Below, in pieces: positions 35,899 to 43,957 of a DNA stretch of 64,000 nt; positions within the stretch are counted from its first letter, which is position 1, and each line of letters opens with the position of its first letter. The position numbers and the translations under genes were made by a program. The notes beneath the pieces were generated by a model. The model had not been told where the DNA came from, searched no databases, and saw only the letters and a program-made list of their open reading frames with translations. The stretch covers positions 1 through 64,000 of the forward strand of contig PWDW01000059.1 in the NCBI GenBank assembly GCA_003553225.1. The letters run 5' to 3'. Origin of the DNA: Halanaerobiaceae bacterium. GTDB lineage: Bacteria; Bacillota; Halanaerobiia; Halanaerobiales; Halarsenatibacteraceae.

Positions 35899-37225
35899 TC
35901 AGCTTTTTTCTCATTACAAAAATTTAATCCAGCAGGAACCGCAAAAATACATAGAGGATTATAAAGAGATAAAAAAAACAGTGGATAACTCCAGTGCTAT
36001 TTATGATGGGGAACCGGTTCAGTTTCTCTATCAGCCGGTTTTTTATACTGAAAAAGAGGTCAGTTTTTTAAAAAAGGTAACAGCCCGGCTGTCTGCCATT
36101 CTAAAGCAGGTGATAGAACACTATCTGAATGATGCTGAATTTAGATCCTATTTTCCTTTTCCCCGTTTAATGGAGGAGCTGATACTTGTTGACCCCGGAT
36201 ATGAACAGAGTTTTCCTATGGCCAGATTTGATATTTTTTATGGGCCGGAGACTTTGAAGTTCTGTGAACTTAACACTGATGGCACCTCCGGGATGAATGA
36301 GGCCCGGGTTATTCAAAATTGTTTTCAAAAATCGCAAATAATAAATGATCTTTCTGATGAATATTCTTTTAGGACCTATGAACTCTTTTACAGCTGGATA
36401 GAAGCCCTGACCGAAAATTATCGAGCCTATGGGGGCTGTCCTGAGGATAATCCCGGGCTGGCTATTGTAGATTTTGCCGGTGAGGGTGTGGAGAGTGAAT
36501 TTGAGGAATTTCAAAAAAGATTTCAAAAACAGGGCTATCGGGTCTGGATATGTGATCCCCGGGAGCTGGAATACCGAAAAAAAGCCTTATATTATAAAAA
36601 TCAGCAGGTGGATGTTATCTACCGGCGGGCCACCACCTCCCGCCTGCTTGAAGAAGCCGGGGATATTGAAGATTTGCTTAAAGCCTATCGTCAGGGTGAT
36701 GTGTGTATGGTGGGTGGTTTTGTCTCCCAGATTATCCATAATAAAGTTATTTTTTCCATACTGCATGATGAGAACAAAGTTGATTTTTTGGATTCTGAAG
36801 ATAGAGAATTTATTGCTGATCATATTCCCTATACCGCCCTTTTTGACTATGGAGACCGGGCCCAGCGCCGGGAAGTTCTGAATAATAAGGACCATTATAT
36901 TATTAAACCCTGTGACTGGTTTGCCTGTCATGGTGTTCATGTGGGGGCTGATTATACGGCAGATGAGTGGGCTGATATTATTGAGGGGATTAAAGATGAG
37001 GATTATATTGTCCAGGAGTTCTGCCCCCCACCCCGGAGGGAGATGCTGACCATAAATCCGGAAGGTGACTGGTTTTTTGAAGAATATAATATTTTGACCG
37101 GGATCTACCTTTATAACAATACCTTTCAGGGTATCTACAACCGGGCGGGCCGGGAGAATATTATTGGTTCGGTTGTCGAGTCTTTTACATTACCAGCTTT
37201 TATTAAAGACCAAAAGGAGGGTTAG
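35888..37225 (+). CDS. ATP-grasp ligase, glutathionylspermidine-synthase/eukaryotic-GSH-synthetase-like
   Basis: 445 residues from a TTG at 35888 with GGGAGGG ideally placed before it; a longer frame from 35825 runs inside the ligase gene. The N-terminal block FPMARFDIFYGPETLKFCELNTDGTSG resembles the substrate-binding part of glutathionylspermidine synthases. ATP-grasp lysine and acidic residues appear in DHYIIKPCDWFACHGVHVG and EDYIVQEFCPPPRREML. Nothing points to the usual bacterial GshB. Translational overlap with the glutamate-cysteine ligase gene suggests it adds a further amine or amino acid to gamma-Glu-Cys, giving glutathione or another thiol. The product is not predictable from sequence alone. 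Confidence 0.6.
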   Translation: MTSDQLFSHYKNLIQQEPQKYIEDYKEIKKTVDNSSAIYDGEPVQFLYQPVFYTEKEVSFLKKVTARLSAILKQVIEHYLNDAEFRSYFPFPRLMEELILVDPGYEQSFPMARFDIFYGPETLKFCELNTDGTSGMNEARVIQNCFQKSQIINDLSDEYSFRTYELFYSWIEALTENYRAYGGCPEDNPGLAIVDFAGEGVESEFEEFQKRFQKQGYRVWICDPRELEYRKKALYYKNQQVDVIYRRATTSRLLEEAGDIEDLLKAYRQGDVCMVGGFVSQIIHNKVIFSILHDENKVDFLDSEDREFIADHIPYTALFDYGDRAQRREVLNNKDHYIIKPCDWFACHGVHVGADYTADEWADIIEGIKDEDYIVQEFCPPPRREMLTINPEGDWFFEEYNILTGIYLYNNTFQGIYNRAGRENIIGSVVESFTLPAFIKDQKEG

Positions 37226-37227
37226 CT

Positions 37228-37518
37228 GTGACTGAAAATCAAAAACCCGTCAGAAAACACCTTTATATTTCCGGCAGAGTTCAGGGAGTTGGTTTTAGAG
37301 CCTATACCCGAAGGAAAGCCTCCCAGGAGGGGGTTACCGGCTGGGTGAGAAATCTTGCTGACGGCCGGGTGGAGGTAGTACTGTCCGGAGCCCGGGAAAA
37401 TGTGGGTCTGGTGATTAACAGTCTGCGCTCCGGCCCTTCACTGGCCAGAGTGGAGGATATAAAGATTGAAGATGAAGAATATCAGGGTGATTTTACACAT
37501 TTCAGTGTAAAATACTAG
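37228..37518 (+). CDS. acyP: Acylphosphatase
   Basis: 96 residues from GTG 37228, two bases after the ATP-grasp stop, with AAGGAGGG as ribosome site inside that gene's end. The active-site loop is GRVQGVGFRAYTRR, with the catalytic Arg in GVGFR, and the partner Asn lies in GWVRNLADGRVEVV. The domain pattern and length are normal. Acylphosphatases hydrolyse carboxyl phosphates such as 1,3-bisphosphoglycerate; in an operon with two ATP ligases that pass through acyl-phosphate intermediates the link may be functional or merely positional. Confidence 0.92.
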   Translation: MTENQKPVRKHLYISGRVQGVGFRAYTRRKASQEGVTGWVRNLADGRVEVVLSGARENVGLVINSLRSGPSLARVEDIKIEDEEYQGDFTHFSVKY

Positions 37519-37572
37519 GTGCAAAATATCAGGTGCAAAATACCAGGTATAAAATATTAGGTGCAAAATAAT
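37517..37572 (+). repeat. Four tandem 14-bp repeats starting in the acyP stop codon
   Basis: Units AGGTGCAAAATATC, AGGTGCAAAATACC, AGGTATAAAATATT and AGGTGCAAAATAAT run from 37517 to 37572 with no gap. The last 14 bases before them (37503-37516, CAGTGTAAAATACT) are a diverged copy, so the gene end itself seems to have been duplicated. Confidence 0.85.
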
Positions 37573-37592
37573 AGGTTAAGGAGTAGATATTT

Positions 37593-38744
37593 TTGGAGGA
37601 GCTTACACTAATAGCAACTACCACTTTTGGCATGGAATCTGTGGTCAAAAGGGAAGTTAAAGAACTGGGTTATGAGATTACCCGGGTCCAAAATGGTAGA
37701 GTTGAATTTAAAGGTGACCGGGCGGCGGTCTGTCGGGCCAATCTGTGGCTCAGGGGTGCGGAGCGGGTCCGGCTTAAGGTTGGTGAGTTTGAGGCCTATG
37801 ACTTTGATCAGCTATATGAGCAAACCCGTCAGCTGCCCTGGGCGGACTTAATGCCTGAGAATGCGGAGTTTCCGGTTGATGGAAAATCTGTAGATTCTCA
37901 GCTGCATAATGTCCCCTCCTGTCAGTCTATTGTTAAAAAGGCGGTGGTGGACAGTATGAAAGAAAATTATTACCGAAAATGGTTTCCCGAAAATGGGCCC
38001 CGCTTTAACATTGAGGTGGCCCTGCATAAGGATAAGGCCCTGCTGACCATAGATACCAGTGGGACCGGTCTGCATAAAAGGGGTTATCGTAAACTTTCCA
38101 CTCCGGCTCCCTTACAGGAGACAATAGCCGCGGGTATGATCAGACTCAGCAAATGGGAACCAGACCGGATCCTGATTGATCCGTTCTGTGGTTCAGGTAC
38201 TATTTTGATTGAGGCGGCGATGATGGCCCACAGAATTGCTCCCGGTTTACTGCGCAGTTTTGATGCGGAAGACTGGCCTCTGATCCCGGATCAGCTCTGG
38301 GAAGAAGAGCGGGACCGGGCCCGAAAAAAAAGAGTCAGTGAGCCCGGGCTTCGTCTGCTGATGGGGCTGGATATTGATGAAGAGATGATCAGTATTGCCC
38401 GTTTTCATGCCCGGGAGGCGGGGGTCCTGGATGATATTCACTTTCAGGATAAACCTTTTTCCGATTTTAGCACCGGGCGTAAATATGGTTATGTGATAAC
38501 CAATCCCCCTTATGGGGAAAGAATGGATGACCAAAAGACAGCAGAAAAACTTTACGGTCTGATGGGTGAGAAGCTGCGGCCCCTGGATACGTGGTCCTAT
38601 TATATTTTAACCTCTCATTCGGATTTTGAAGATCATTTTGGAAAAAAAGCGAGCAAAAGGCGCAAATTATATAATGGAGGTATAGAATGTCAGTATTACC
38701 AGTACTATGGACCATGGCCGCCCTCGAATGGAGGATCTTCATAA
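37593..38744 (+). CDS. THUMP-domain 23S rRNA guanine-N2 methyltransferase (YpsC/RlmL-N type)
   Basis: 383 residues from TTG 37593 with TAAGGAG nine bases before it. The N-terminal THUMP/ferredoxin-like part (TLIATTTFGMESVVKREVKELG; SCQSIVKKAVVDSM) binds RNA, and LHKRGYRKLSTPAPLQETIAAG links to the SAM domain. The catalytic half shows DPFCGSGTILIEAAMMA and the N6/N2-methylase motif NPPYGERM. Length agrees with YpsC, the free-standing counterpart of the N-terminal half of E. coli RlmL, which makes m2G in 23S rRNA. It is the last gene of the ligase operon. Confidence 0.9.
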   Translation: MEELTLIATTTFGMESVVKREVKELGYEITRVQNGRVEFKGDRAAVCRANLWLRGAERVRLKVGEFEAYDFDQLYEQTRQLPWADLMPENAEFPVDGKSVDSQLHNVPSCQSIVKKAVVDSMKENYYRKWFPENGPRFNIEVALHKDKALLTIDTSGTGLHKRGYRKLSTPAPLQETIAAGMIRLSKWEPDRILIDPFCGSGTILIEAAMMAHRIAPGLLRSFDAEDWPLIPDQLWEEERDRARKKRVSEPGLRLLMGLDIDEEMISIARFHAREAGVLDDIHFQDKPFSDFSTGRKYGYVITNPPYGERMDDQKTAEKLYGLMGEKLRPLDTWSYYILTSHSDFEDHFGKKASKRRKLYNGGIECQYYQYYGPWPPSNGGSS

Positions 38745-38849
38745 TAGCAGCAAAAATAATTCAGAATTGAAAAAGGTGGAAATGATTTTACAAATAATTT
38801 CTCAACTTGCTGAGCTGAATAACATAAAATATTTTTGGGAGTGAGTACA

Positions 38850-39683
38850 GTGACCAGAAAAATTCTAATCAGTGGTGCCTGTGGGCGTATGGGTCAGGAG
38901 GTTGTAAGGACTATAGTTGAGGACACAGACAGTATTCCGGTGGCTGCCTTTGATAAGAAGATGGTGGGTGAAGATATAGTAGACTACCTGGGCCTGGAAG
39001 GTCCGGAATGTATTGTTTATGACGACCTGGAGAAGGCCTTGATTGAGAGCAAGCCCCAGGTGGTAATTGACTTTACGGCTCCTCAGGTGGTAATGGATAA
39101 TATCGAAAAAAGTTTGCGGCAGGGGGCCCACATGATTGTGGGTACTACCGGTATTTCTGATACAGATATGGAAAAAATCGAAGACTGGGCCAGCCGGTAT
39201 CAGAAAAATATATTAATTGCCCCCAATTTTGCCCTGGGAGCCGTACTGCTGATGGAATTTGCGGCCCGGGCCGGAAAATATTTTGATGATGTGGAAATAA
39301 TTGAGATGCATCATGAGGGTAAACTCGATGCCCCTTCCGGAACAGCCCTGAAAACGGCTGAACTCATTAATGAAAACAGGAATAAAAACCGATCGGAGCT
39401 TAATGAAGAAAACAAATCAGCTTCAGCAGCTGAGAATGGTGAATTTATGGAAAGCCTAAAAGGAGCCCGGGGTGGTAAAAAAGAAGGAATCAGTATTCAC
39501 AGTGTAAGACTTCCGGGTCTTGTCGCCCATCAGGAGGTAATTTTTGGTGGTGAAGGACAGACTTTGACTCTGCGGCATGATTCCATTGACCGTAAATCAT
39601 TTATGCCCGGGGTCCGCAGGGCTCTGGATAAAATTGAAAAACTGGATGGTCTGGTATATGGACTGGAAAAAATACTGGACTAG
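38850..39683 (+). CDS. dapB: 4-hydroxy-tetrahydrodipicolinate reductase
   Basis: 277 residues from GTG 38850, after GGAGTGA; in-frame TTG/GTG codons at 38835 and 38841 are less well placed. It reduces the DapA product in the lysine and diaminopimelate pathway. The NAD(P)-binding loop is ISGACGRMGQEV, then VVIDFTAP, GTTGISD, the catalytic block IIEMHHEGKLDAPSGTALK, and VRLPGLVAHQEVIFGG. An insertion of about 25 charged residues (NENRNKNRSELNEENK and following) sits after the catalytic helix. Promoterless start close to the methyltransferase gene; asd and dapA follow. Confidence 0.93.
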   Translation: MTRKILISGACGRMGQEVVRTIVEDTDSIPVAAFDKKMVGEDIVDYLGLEGPECIVYDDLEKALIESKPQVVIDFTAPQVVMDNIEKSLRQGAHMIVGTTGISDTDMEKIEDWASRYQKNILIAPNFALGAVLLMEFAARAGKYFDDVEIIEMHHEGKLDAPSGTALKTAELINENRNKNRSELNEENKSASAAENGEFMESLKGARGGKKEGISIHSVRLPGLVAHQEVIFGGEGQTLTLRHDSIDRKSFMPGVRRALDKIEKLDGLVYGLEKILD

Positions 39684-39709
39684 ATGGGCTTTCCGGAGAC
39701 CGGTTTGTG

Positions 39710-39738
39710 TTTACATGTATAACTGAATGTGGTAAAAT
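39710..39738 (+). promoter_or_regulatory. Promoter upstream of asd
   Basis: TTTACA (39710-39715), 17-base spacer, TAAAAT (39733-39738). A small GGATT/AATCC hairpin lies in the leader near 39755. No lysine riboswitch was recognised. Confidence 0.6.
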
Positions 39739-39858
39739 ATATATTAGTTTTTTAGGATTAACAGAGAATCCAGCATAATTTGTTTTTATAGTCTAACAGG
39801 ATAAAAAATCTGGTAAAATTAATTTTATTCCAAATGTTATTTCACGGGAGGATTGAAA

Positions 39859-40857
39859 ATGGACAATGTAAATACTGCGGTTGTGGGAGCAACAGGTGAA
39901 GTTGGCCGGGAGATGGTTAAAATTCTTGCCGAAAGAGATTTTCCGGCCGGAAAGCTTAAATTGTTTGCCACAGAAAAATCCAAAGGACAGGAGTTTTCTT
40001 TTAAAGGTGAATCCTATTATGTTGATACAATAAAGGAGGGCAGTTTTAAGGATATTGATATTGCCCTGTTTAGTATCGGCAGCTCTCCCAGTAAAGAAAT
40101 AGTTCCTCAGGCTGTAAAAGAGGGTGCGGTTGCCATAGATAACAGTAATGCATTTCGTATGGATGAAAATGTGCCTCTGGTGGTGCCGGAGATAAATCCC
40201 CGGATGATTGCCGAACACGAGGGGATTATTGCCAATCCCAACTGTTCTACCATTCAGATGGTGATGGCCCTGAAACCAATATATGATCGGGCCGGTATTG
40301 AAAAAATACTGGTCAGCACCTACCAGGCGGTTTCGGGAACCGGGAAAAAAGCTGTTGATGAGCTTAAACAGCAGGTAAAAGATTTTGCTGCCGGCCAGGA
40401 GATGAAAAGTGAAGTTTATCCCCATCAAATAGCCTTCAATGCTCTGCCCCATATTGATGTTTTTTTTGAAAATGGTTATACCAAAGAAGAAATGAAGCTG
40501 GTTCGGGAGACCAGGAAAATACTGGCTGATTCCTCACTGGCAATTTCAGCCACAGCTGTTCGGATACCGGTTTTTTACGGTCATGCGGAAGCGGTAAATG
40601 TTGAAACTTCAGAAAAAATCAGCATCGAAGAGCTGACCCGTATTCTGGCTGAAACAGATGGTATAGATGTTGTTGACAACCCGGAGGAGAATCAATATCC
40701 TCTGCCCACTGACTCGGAGACCAATGATAATGTTATGGTGGGTCGGATTAGAGAAGACCTGGCTAACAATAAGGCATTTAATATGTGGATTGTGGCCAAC
40801 AATCTGCGCAAAGGTGCTGCTCTTAACGCTGTACAAATCGCTGAAAAAATGCTGTAA
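39859..40857 (+). CDS. asd: Aspartate-semialdehyde dehydrogenase
   Basis: 332 residues from the ATG at 39859, seven bases after GGGAGG. It reduces aspartyl phosphate to the semialdehyde shared by the lysine, threonine and methionine pathways. Seen are the NADP loop VVGATGEVGREM, DNSNAFRMDENVPLVVPEIN, the catalytic Cys in NPNCSTIQM, QAVSGTGKKAVDEL, and the substrate His in VPVFYGHAEAVN-like IPVFYGHAEAVN. The TTG at 39853 is an alternative start two codons upstream. It has its own promoter and is followed by dapA. Confidence 0.95.
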   Translation: MDNVNTAVVGATGEVGREMVKILAERDFPAGKLKLFATEKSKGQEFSFKGESYYVDTIKEGSFKDIDIALFSIGSSPSKEIVPQAVKEGAVAIDNSNAFRMDENVPLVVPEINPRMIAEHEGIIANPNCSTIQMVMALKPIYDRAGIEKILVSTYQAVSGTGKKAVDELKQQVKDFAAGQEMKSEVYPHQIAFNALPHIDVFFENGYTKEEMKLVRETRKILADSSLAISATAVRIPVFYGHAEAVNVETSEKISIEELTRILAETDGIDVVDNPEENQYPLPTDSETNDNVMVGRIREDLANNKAFNMWIVANNLRKGAALNAVQIAEKML

Positions 40858-40892
40858 CAAAGTTTACTATTTTTTAAAAAGGAGGCCGAAGA

Positions 40893-41777
40893 ATGACTGC
40901 ACATTTTGGGGAATTATTGACCGCAATGGTAACCCCTTTTAGAGAAGACCGGGAGGTAAATTATGAGCAGGTCCGCAAGATGGCCCGGTATTTAGTTGAC
41001 AATGGTTCTGATGGGCTGGTGGTACTGGGAACTACCGGAGAGGTGCCCACTCTGGACCGAAAAGAAAAATTAAAAATTTTACAGACTGCTGTTGATGAGG
41101 TGGGGGAGAGTGCTAAAATAGTAGCTGGAACCGGTTCTTATAACACGGCTGCCAGTATTGAACTTACCGAAGAAGCAGAAAAAATCGGAGTAGACGGTAT
41201 AATGCTGGTTACCCCCTATTATAATAAACCACCTCAGGAAGGTCTTTACCGTCATTTTTCAATGATCGCCGAACATACTTCTCTGCCGGTGATGGTATAT
41301 AATGTGCCGGGTCGAACTTCCCGCAATATAGAGGTTAAAACTCTAAAACGGCTCTCGAAAGTGGAAAATATAAGGGCTGTAAAAGAAGCCAGTGGAGATA
41401 TTAATCAGATTTCTGAAATATGCCGGGTTGTGGGTGATGATTTCTATGTCTACAGTGGTGATGACAAGGTGCCCCTGCCCCTGCTGGCAGTGGGGGGCCA
41501 CGGAGTGGTAAGTGTAGCCGCTCATCTGGTGGGTAATAAAATTAAAAAAATGATTCAGACCTATAAACAGGGTGATGTGAACCGGGCTGCCGAGCTTAAT
41601 CAAAAGCTGCTGCCTGTTTTTTCGGGTATGTTTCTGACCACCAATCCCATCCCTGTTAAAACAGCCCTGAATATGCAGGGGAAAAATGTGGGTCCGGTCC
41701 GTCCCCCGCTTATTAACATGAATGAATCGGAGCGGGAAGTACTGGAAGATATACTGACAAAACAGAAGCTTTTATAG
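40893..41777 (+). CDS. dapA: 4-hydroxy-tetrahydrodipicolinate synthase
   Basis: 294 residues with AAGGAGG before the ATG. It condenses pyruvate with aspartate semialdehyde. The barrel shows VTPFREDREV, GTTGEVPTLDRKEK, the Tyr of the catalytic triad in TPYYNKPPQEGLYRHF, VYNVPGRTS and the Schiff-base Lys in VKEASGD. Normal length. The run dapB, asd, dapA, rnj, ftsK resembles the asd-dapG-dapA-rnjB-spoIIIE region of Bacillus subtilis, without dapG and the dipicolinate synthase genes. Confidence 0.95.
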   Translation: MTAHFGELLTAMVTPFREDREVNYEQVRKMARYLVDNGSDGLVVLGTTGEVPTLDRKEKLKILQTAVDEVGESAKIVAGTGSYNTAASIELTEEAEKIGVDGIMLVTPYYNKPPQEGLYRHFSMIAEHTSLPVMVYNVPGRTSRNIEVKTLKRLSKVENIRAVKEASGDINQISEICRVVGDDFYVYSGDDKVPLPLLAVGGHGVVSVAAHLVGNKIKKMIQTYKQGDVNRAAELNQKLLPVFSGMFLTTNPIPVKTALNMQGKNVGPVRPPLINMNESEREVLEDILTKQKLL

Positions 41778-41796
41778 GCTCCAAAGACCGGGCAGC

Positions 41797-41825
41797 TTGT
41801 TTTTTTATGAAAAACAATATATAAT
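41797..41825 (+). promoter_or_regulatory. Promoter of the RNase J gene
   Basis: TTGTTT (41797-41802), 17-base spacer, perfect TATAAT (41820-41825). The leader to the gene is about 80 bases. Confidence 0.7.
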
Positions 41826-41910
41826 AAAGACAACTTATACAGGACGGGTGAACAAATATTTACCTGTTTCATTTTAAATATATAACTATGGAGGTGCATT
41901 TATTAATTTT

Positions 41911-43584
41911 ATGTCACACAATCAAATATCGGAAGTTTCTTTGATTCCCCTGGGGGGAGTTGGGGAAATAGGAAAGAACATGATGCTTGTTGAAATTGGA
42001 GAAGATATTTTAATTATCGACTCCGGAGTTCTATTTCCAGAAGATGACCTTCTGGGGATTGATCTTGTCATACCTGATTTTACCTATGTTAAGGAGAATA
42101 AAGACCGGATCAGGGGTATTGTTTTAACTCACGGTCATATGGATCACATAGGGGCTTTACCCTATCTGCTGAAAGAAATTGATGTACCGGTTTATGGAAC
42201 CAGATTGACCCTGGGTTTTCTGGAAGGAAACCTTAAGGAACACAACCTGCTGAAGGACAGGAGACTGAAGGTGGTTAATCCCGGTAATACAATTGATGTC
42301 GGTCCTTTTACGGTCGACTTTATAAGGGTTAATCACAGTATTGCTGATACCTGTGCTCTGGCAGTTCATACCCCACTGGGTCCTATTGTTTATGCTTCGG
42401 ATTTTAAATTTGACCAGACACCTATTGATGGAGAAGTGGCGGATTTTCACAAACTGGCCGAACTGGGGGATACTGACCCCGGAGTTCTGCTTTTGGTTTC
42501 TGACAGCACAAATGTCGAACGGGAGGGTTATACCCTGTCCGAGAAAGTGGTAGGGGGTACAATTGATGATATTTTCCGGAAAGCACACCGGAGGATAATT
42601 GTGGCCACCTTTGCCTCGAATATTCATCGGGTTAAACAGGTGGTGGATGCTGCCCGGAATTATGATCGGAAAATAGCCTTTACCGGACGCAGTATGATTA
42701 ATAATGTCAATATTGCCCGGGATCTGGGATATTTAGATATTCCGGAGGATATGATAGTTGATATTAGAGATTATCCGGATATTTCGGATAGTGAACTTGT
42801 GCTGCTGACTACCGGAAGTCAGGGGGAGCCGATGGCCGCTCTGACCAGAATGGCCCGGGGGGATCATTATCATATCAATATAACTGAGGGAGATACGGTC
42901 GTTATTTCAGCCTCAGCAATACCCGGAAATGAGAAATTAATCGGTCAGACCATAAACCAGCTTTTTAAAAGAGGAGCAGAAGTAATCTATGAAGATGTTT
43001 CCGGGGTTCATGTTTCAGGACATGCCAGTCAGGAAGAGCTTAAATTAATGCTCAATCTGACCAAGCCTAAATACTTTGTCCCCTCTCATGGGGAATACAG
43101 GCACCTGCATCAGCATGCTCATCTGGCGGAGAAAGTTAATGTGGCCCCTGATAATATCTATATTGCTGAAATTGGAGACCGGATCAAATTTACAGAGGAT
43201 AAGGTCTTTAAAGATGGTGATGTATCCTCCGGCAATGTACTGGTTGATGGTCTGGGAGTTGGTGATGTGGGCAATATAGTTCTCAGAGACAGAAGGCTGC
43301 TCTCTGAAGACGGAATCCTGGTTGTGGTAGTTACCATTGACAGTAAGGGAAATATTCTCTCCGGACCTGATATTCTGACCCGGGGTTTTGTGTATATTAG
43401 AGAATCGGAAGAATTAATTGCCGAAGCGACCAGCCGGGTTGAAGAGGCCCTGCAGGAATGTGAACAGCAGGGGATTACCGAATGGTCGGTTCTGAAAAGC
43501 AAGATAAAAGATGCCCTGAATGACTATATATACAACAAAATACAGAGAAATCCCATGATCCTGCCGATAATAATGGAAGTATAA
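41911..43584 (+). CDS. rnj: Ribonuclease J
   Basis: 557 residues, a beta-CASP metallo-beta-lactamase nuclease that degrades and matures RNA with 5' exonuclease and endonuclease activity. Blocks are LGGVGEIGKNMM, the zinc motif THGHMDHIGALPYL, DFKFDQTPIDG, SDSTNVEREGYT and PSHGEYRHLHQHAHLA, with the C-terminal domain intact. Position before ftsK matches Bacillus rnjB, but with one copy visible RNase J1 or J2 cannot be told apart. The ribosome site GGAGGTG (41890-41896) is 14 bases from the ATG; an in-frame ATT at 41902 is better spaced and would add three residues. Confidence 0.92.
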   Translation: MSHNQISEVSLIPLGGVGEIGKNMMLVEIGEDILIIDSGVLFPEDDLLGIDLVIPDFTYVKENKDRIRGIVLTHGHMDHIGALPYLLKEIDVPVYGTRLTLGFLEGNLKEHNLLKDRRLKVVNPGNTIDVGPFTVDFIRVNHSIADTCALAVHTPLGPIVYASDFKFDQTPIDGEVADFHKLAELGDTDPGVLLLVSDSTNVEREGYTLSEKVVGGTIDDIFRKAHRRIIVATFASNIHRVKQVVDAARNYDRKIAFTGRSMINNVNIARDLGYLDIPEDMIVDIRDYPDISDSELVLLTTGSQGEPMAALTRMARGDHYHINITEGDTVVISASAIPGNEKLIGQTINQLFKRGAEVIYEDVSGVHVSGHASQEELKLMLNLTKPKYFVPSHGEYRHLHQHAHLAEKVNVAPDNIYIAEIGDRIKFTEDKVFKDGDVSSGNVLVDGLGVGDVGNIVLRDRRLLSEDGILVVVVTIDSKGNILSGPDILTRGFVYIRESEELIAEATSRVEEALQECEQQGITEWSVLKSKIKDALNDYIYNKIQRNPMILPIIMEV

Positions 43585-43628
43585 AGGAAATTCAAGGAAG
43601 TTTAAAGGGAATATAAAGGAAGTATAAA
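43575..43628 (+). repeat. Five tandem 10-11-bp repeats across the rnj stop codon
   Basis: GGAAGTATAAA (43575-43585, containing the last two codons and the stop), GGAAATTCAA, GGAAGTTTAAA, GGGAATATAAA and GGAAGTATAAA (43618-43628) follow without gaps. The first and last units are identical. Confidence 0.8.
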
Positions 43629-43957
43629 TGTTTGTCAATTAGTAATAATGGACGACAAAAACTCTGTTAAACAGGAAAATATAAATAATATCTGTATATT
43701 TGATATGTATATTGAGCAGGATTTATTGAGTAAACCCGGTTTGTATATCAAATAAGAACATCAAATCAGGTTGGCCCAAATTTAGTTTAATAAAAGAAAA
43801 ATCTAACCGCAGGAATACTGTCGGGGGGCAGTTTTTCTGCGGTTAATTTAGTTAAAAAACAGTTTTTGGCAGCCGGCCGGCAGATAAGCTTATTTAGCCT
43901 GTGAAGGGCAGGAAATTGTGAGTTTTTATAGAATATAAATATAGAGGTGATGTTTTA
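43629..43957 (+). other. Gene-free region before ftsK with two inverted repeats
   Basis: TATTTGATAT (43697-43706) and ATATCAAATA (43745-43754) are perfect arms 38 bases apart. TAACCGCAG (43804-43812) pairs with CTGCGGTTA (43837-43845), with an inner ACTG/CAGT pair, forming a long hairpin followed by ATTTAGTT. The second may be a weak terminator for rnj. No coding frame with a ribosome site was seen. The ftsK ribosome site AGAGGTGA lies at the end. Confidence 0.5.

Noticed and set aside
38782-38844. A 20-codon frame (ATG to TGA) ending six bases before dapB, with AGGTGG just upstream
   Set aside because: Spacing to the ribosome site is only two bases, the peptide has one Lys and no attenuator-like hairpin follows, so it is not a convincing leader peptide.
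38745-39858. Possible lysine riboswitch near dapB or asd
   Set aside because: Both intergenic stretches are too short (about 100 and 175 bases) and show none of the long stems of the lysine element.
39793-40452. A 219-codon open frame antisense to asd
   Set aside because: It lies opposite a fully supported gene in a phase that commonly stays open, has no ribosome site and resembles no protein.
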